Assembly: GCA_027943335.1 (NCBI GenBank)
Contig: BSBK01000520.1
Location: 1,321,001-1,385,000 of the forward strand
Direction of reading: 5' to 3'
Length of the DNA stretch: 64,000 nt
DNA from: Chamaecyparis obtusa
Taxonomy: Eukaryota > Streptophyta > Pinopsida > Cupressales > Cupressaceae
Of the stretch, positions 60,559 through 64,000 are shown in pieces (position 1 is the first letter of the stretch; each line of letters starts with the position of its first letter). The translations under genes were made by a program, and so were the position numbers. Under the pieces are notes generated by a model. That model saw only the letters and a program-made list of their open reading frames with translations, was not told the DNA's origin and did not search any database.

Positions 60559-60643
60559 TATTTTGTATATACTTTTGTTAATACTAAGTACTCTTGTAAA
60601 TATAATGAAAATGTCATGCCAAAGTGTTTTTTCCACTAATGTC

Positions 60644-60655
60644 AAAGGGGGAGAT
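60644..60655 (+). promoter_or_regulatory. Polypurine tract of element 2
   Basis: AAAGGGGGAGAT directly before the TG of the 3' LTR; the same sequence, in element sense, as in elements 1, 3, 4 and 5. Confidence 0.85.
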
Positions 60656-61816
60656 TGTTGATCCCTAAAGGCTTTTTGTCTATTAGTGTCTTACACTTAG
60701 TCATTTTCTAGGAAATCTTGGTCTATCATCACTGTGACCAAGTCATCATATATAGGCCGAGTCATGTATAATATACATTTACCGAGCAGTAGTCACTACA
60801 GAGTAAAACATTGGTAACCAAGTACTTTAGTATTAGTTGAGTTGTCTTTTACCAAGTTATGTAAAGAAGACAATGTCGAGATATAAAGAATAGTGAATGC
60901 TGAGTGCCAGAGATATCTAATACCAAGCAAGCTAGAATTGACATATGTGTTTGTTATGGCACAAACACTTAGGTAAACCATTTTGGCTGATATTTATATT
61001 TCATTTGTTGTTTGTTGAGGAAATCACATAGGTGATTACACTCTTGTATTGTAATAATTAATCCCTATGTAACACATGGAACCAATTAGAATTAGGGAAA
61101 GGTTAAATGACAAAAAGAGATAATCTAGATCATAAATCTTAAATGTTGGAGAAAGTTAATTGTCAATATAAGATGTGATCTAAACCCTAAAATAGTGTGT
61201 GAGAGAGAAATAATATGAAGGAGATCTCATATTTTTAGAACAAAGAAGTATTCTGATAGATTTCAGGGACAAAGTAGACCAGAGCAAAGTAGTGAAGTAT
61301 AGAACACATACATATTTAATAGAAGAGGTCAAATCTATACTGGAAGGAGAAGATCTATAATCAACATCACAACGCAAACCAAAGGATCAGGTACTGAGAC
61401 ATTTTAATAGATGTATCAGGGTAAATCTTTTAAGGGAGTGGTTTTGACAAACTTTAGTAAATCTCTTAACTGAGTGCTTACTTAGTTGCAAGTCCTAAAT
61501 CCTTTTGCAAGGTAGATTGTATAAGTCTCAAAGCTCTTAACAGGGAAGACCCCTCATAGGGTAGATCATATTTTGTGATAAAATTTGTAGCCTTAACAGA
61601 CAAACTTTATACTACAATAGTGAAGATTTGTGGGTGTCATCCCCACCCCAGTTTTACCTTTCATGGGTTTCTAGGTAACCAAAATCATTGTGTTATGTTT
61701 ATTTTCATGGGTAATGTTTAACTTATTAGATCTGTTATATAGTTGAGTTTTATGCTTATGCTATGCAACTTTCATTTATGTCAAAATGGATAAATCAGTA
61801 ATATCTGATTCACCCC
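60656..61816 (+). repeat. Element 2 3' LTR, last 40-45 bp missing
   Basis: Colinear with 15675 onward until ATCTGATTCACCCC, then diverges. The terminal part and the right TSD are absent. Confidence 0.85.
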
Positions 61817-61820
61817 ACCC

Positions 61821-63880
61821 TTGTCATGCTCAAAACCTAAAGACAAAACACACCAAATTTTTTTTAACCTAATATTTTCTTACTAATGTCACATGGATGC
61901 AAGTTAAGAGTTTCAAAGGATTTAATCTAACTAATGTCTCCAAAAAGAATGATCAAGTAATTACCAAAAGTTTGATCAAATATGGTAAGACATGATCTTG
62001 TAAATCATTACCCAAGATAAGGTAAGTGATAATTGATAAAGATGAACAAGGGGTGTCATGACAAGTTGGGATCGTACTTGTCAACGACTGTCATAGGAGA
62101 GATCACATGGTTTAGGTTTCAAGACTAGAAATTAGGATAGGTTATAAAATTAATATAGGGTATCTTCCCTTTAAAATATAAATTAAATTAATCACTTTAC
62201 TTACCTAGTCAACGCTCTAAATAAAAGAGTTAAATAATTTAACAGTTCCTTTGAAGGATTATAGTGCTCACTCAAATATAATTTATCTAGCATAATAACT
62301 CCATTTAATAACCTTGATTTAATTAATGATTAAACACATTTATTAAATGTTATTACCACTTAAAAAATTTACTTAAGTAAAAAATTTCTTAATTAAAATA
62401 AAATTACCTCAACATATTACATAATTGGATTTATATAAATTATTTACCCAGCAATTGAAGAATATTCCCTTACATAATTTTATTTTTCCTTAGTCACACA
62501 TTAATCTATTTTAAAATCCATTTAATCATAAATTAACATTACAAATATTTAATCTCTTATTTTGATAATAATTAAATCTTTCCTTAAAAGTTATTTCATT
62601 GTATCTTTTCAAATCAATTAATATTCTCACCATATTTTGTTCAGAAATCTAATTTACTAGGAAAAATTCATTCCAAATGTATCTTATTGGTTGCACATTT
62701 TAATTCTTAATCCATTAATATATCAAATTAAATAATCAAGTCTCACTAGAATTTTAAATAAATTCACTAAATTAAATTTCCCTCGAATTAATAATTAAAA
62801 TGGAAAGTGAAACCATATCCCACAAAAATCTCCTTTAAAAAAAAAAGTAAAGTCATCTTGTTAAAGGAATTGTTTTAATATAGACAAAGTAAAATCCCAC
62901 TTTAAAAAAAAAAGATGGAAAGAAAAAATTCAAAAAAAATAAGGGGCTGACTTTTGCCCTAACTCTAATTTGATATTAGGGTTAGAGTGAAAATAACAAC
63001 AGCCCAAAATATTATTTTTCTTTCTTATTTTCTTTTCTCTCTTTCTCTCACCTTTTCTCCCAAACCCTAGAAGGGTTTTCTTCTTCTTTTTCTTCCACTA
63101 TCTTCTAGTGTTAGGAAAATATGTATTTATTATATATATAAATACTCTAGAAGATAGTGGCAAAAAGTAAATATTTTAATTTGTATCTTTGTTTATTTTA
63201 ACAAACAACAAAATTAGAATATTATTCACATATTAATAAATATTGTTCTATGTAACTGAAAACTTATAAAAAAACAAGTGAACTTTGTTTAAAAAAATTA
63301 ATTTTAAAGGAAGAGTGATTTTTCTTTTGCACAACTAATCATGATTTCAAGACTATTTTCTTTTAAAAAAACAATACAACTTTAAATGAATCATACAAAA
63401 CTTTTAATGTTGATTTACATGCATCACTATTCTAAATAAAAACTCAAGGAAAAAACTCTTTCATTGAATACGTTGTTCCTTCTAAATGATGTTCTAAATA
63501 CAATAGTGTTGTTTTTTTAACAACCATATACTTAAAATAAAATGTCATAATATGAAAATAATACACCATTGGTCTTCAACAATAAATTTCTATATATATA
63601 CTTTTTAAATTTGTTCTATATATACAATAGAAAAATTACTTTTTGCAAATTGGAAGCAAATTTATTATAATACCTCTCTAAAAATGAAGCAAATTTATAA
63701 AGAACTTCTAATAAAAACGCTTTGTAAGAACATACTATAATTTTTTTTTTCTAACAACAATGAAAAAATGATGTACTCTTCATTCACAGATCTTTTTTTC
63801 TTTCTTTCTTCTTCTTCTACATCAATGAATGCTAAAATCCTACACAAAAATAAATCTCTTGGCCATGGAGGGTCACCTCC
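61821..63880 (-). repeat. LTR-Y, AT-rich LTR-like sequence, inverse of LTR-X
   Basis: Starts TGTCATGCTC, and the following AACACACCAA plus T-run match the inverse of LTR-X near 2915-2930. A CTAATTTGATATTAGGG palindrome-like stretch at 62965 resembles 1970-1995. The match near 63855-63882 to the first bases of the window suggests that both copies extend this far. AT-rich, no coding; diverged, so the assignment is tentative. Confidence 0.45.
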
Positions 63881-64000
63881 CAACCTAGGCCTTTACAAGG
63901 CCACCCCTGAGCTAGGAGAATCATGGCTAACCTAGGCACACACAAACTTAATGATGAAAAAACATAATTCATAAACACATAAAACACACCCATTGAAGGC
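63881..64000. other. Window end, nothing recognised
   Basis: Short stretch containing CCTAGGC-type words and no ORF or repeat that I can assign. Confidence 0.5.

Larger units (their letters stand above)
15675..61816 (+). mobile_element. Element 2: outer pol-less LTR retrotransposon, split by G, element 3 and LTR-Z
   Basis: LTRs at 15675-16855 and 60656-61816 are direct repeats starting TGTTGATCCCTAAAG. A primer-binding site follows the first and a polypurine tract precedes the second. Removing G, element 3 and LTR-Z leaves about 7.1 kb, matching its relatives. The interior holds ORF1 and ORF2 homologous to those of elements 1, 3 and 4 and no polymerase. It must predate G and element 3. Its LTRs are visibly more diverged than those of G. 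Confidence 0.85.

Overview
This 64 kb window looks like intergenic DNA from a large plant nuclear genome. It is AT-rich and carries no host gene, tRNA or rRNA that I can support. Almost all of it is LTR retrotransposons inserted into one another. Their primer-binding sites match the 3' end of plant initiator tRNA-Met (TGGTATCAGAGC and one-base variants). The long LTRs (up to 4.3 kb), deep nesting and heavy decay would suit a gymnosperm or another very large plant genome; that is inference.

Layout. Positions 1-2945 are an AT-rich LTR-like sequence (LTR-X) with an (AT)n tract and an array of palindromes. It is interrupted 9 bp before its end by element 1 (2946-11255, minus, TSD ATATG). Positions 11270-12225 are featureless. 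Positions 12226-15674 are a decayed LTR related, in inverse orientation, to a solo LTR at 43770. Element 2 (plus, 15675-61816) is the large host. A Ty3/gypsy chromovirus-like element G (18111-31559, TSD GAAAT) sits in its ORF1, and element 3 (minus, 33291-57976) sits in its ORF2. Element 3 is split by element 4 (35285-42532, TSD GATTC) and by a Ty1/copia element 5 (43280-53498). Element 5's 3' LTR contains a solo LTR (43770-46838, TSD GGTCA). A lone LTR with its primer-binding site (LTR-Z, 59702-60558) lies in the tail of element 2. Positions 61821 to about 63880 are a second LTR-X-like sequence in inverse orientation.

How the parts relate. G and 5 carry recognisable gag-pol genes, both full of stops. 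Elements 1, 2, 3 and 4 carry no polymerase. Each has the same two-gene plan: ORF1, a coiled-coil, gag-like protein with four or five tandem zinc knuckles, then ORF2, roughly 1,050-1,200 codons, conserved among all four copies but with no domain I recognise. Elements 3 and 4 share LTR sequence, primer-binding site and polypurine tract with copia element 5, so 5-like elements are the likely source of reverse transcriptase and integrase. This pol-less two-ORF family is the best candidate here for something undescribed. With insertions removed, elements 2, 3, 4 and 5 are each about 7.1-7.25 kb.

No gene here looks intact. Stops in the gypsy pol are nearly all TAG or TGA where CAG or CGA would be expected, which fits long-term cytosine methylation. 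All homology statements are by eye; LTR divergence was not calculated.
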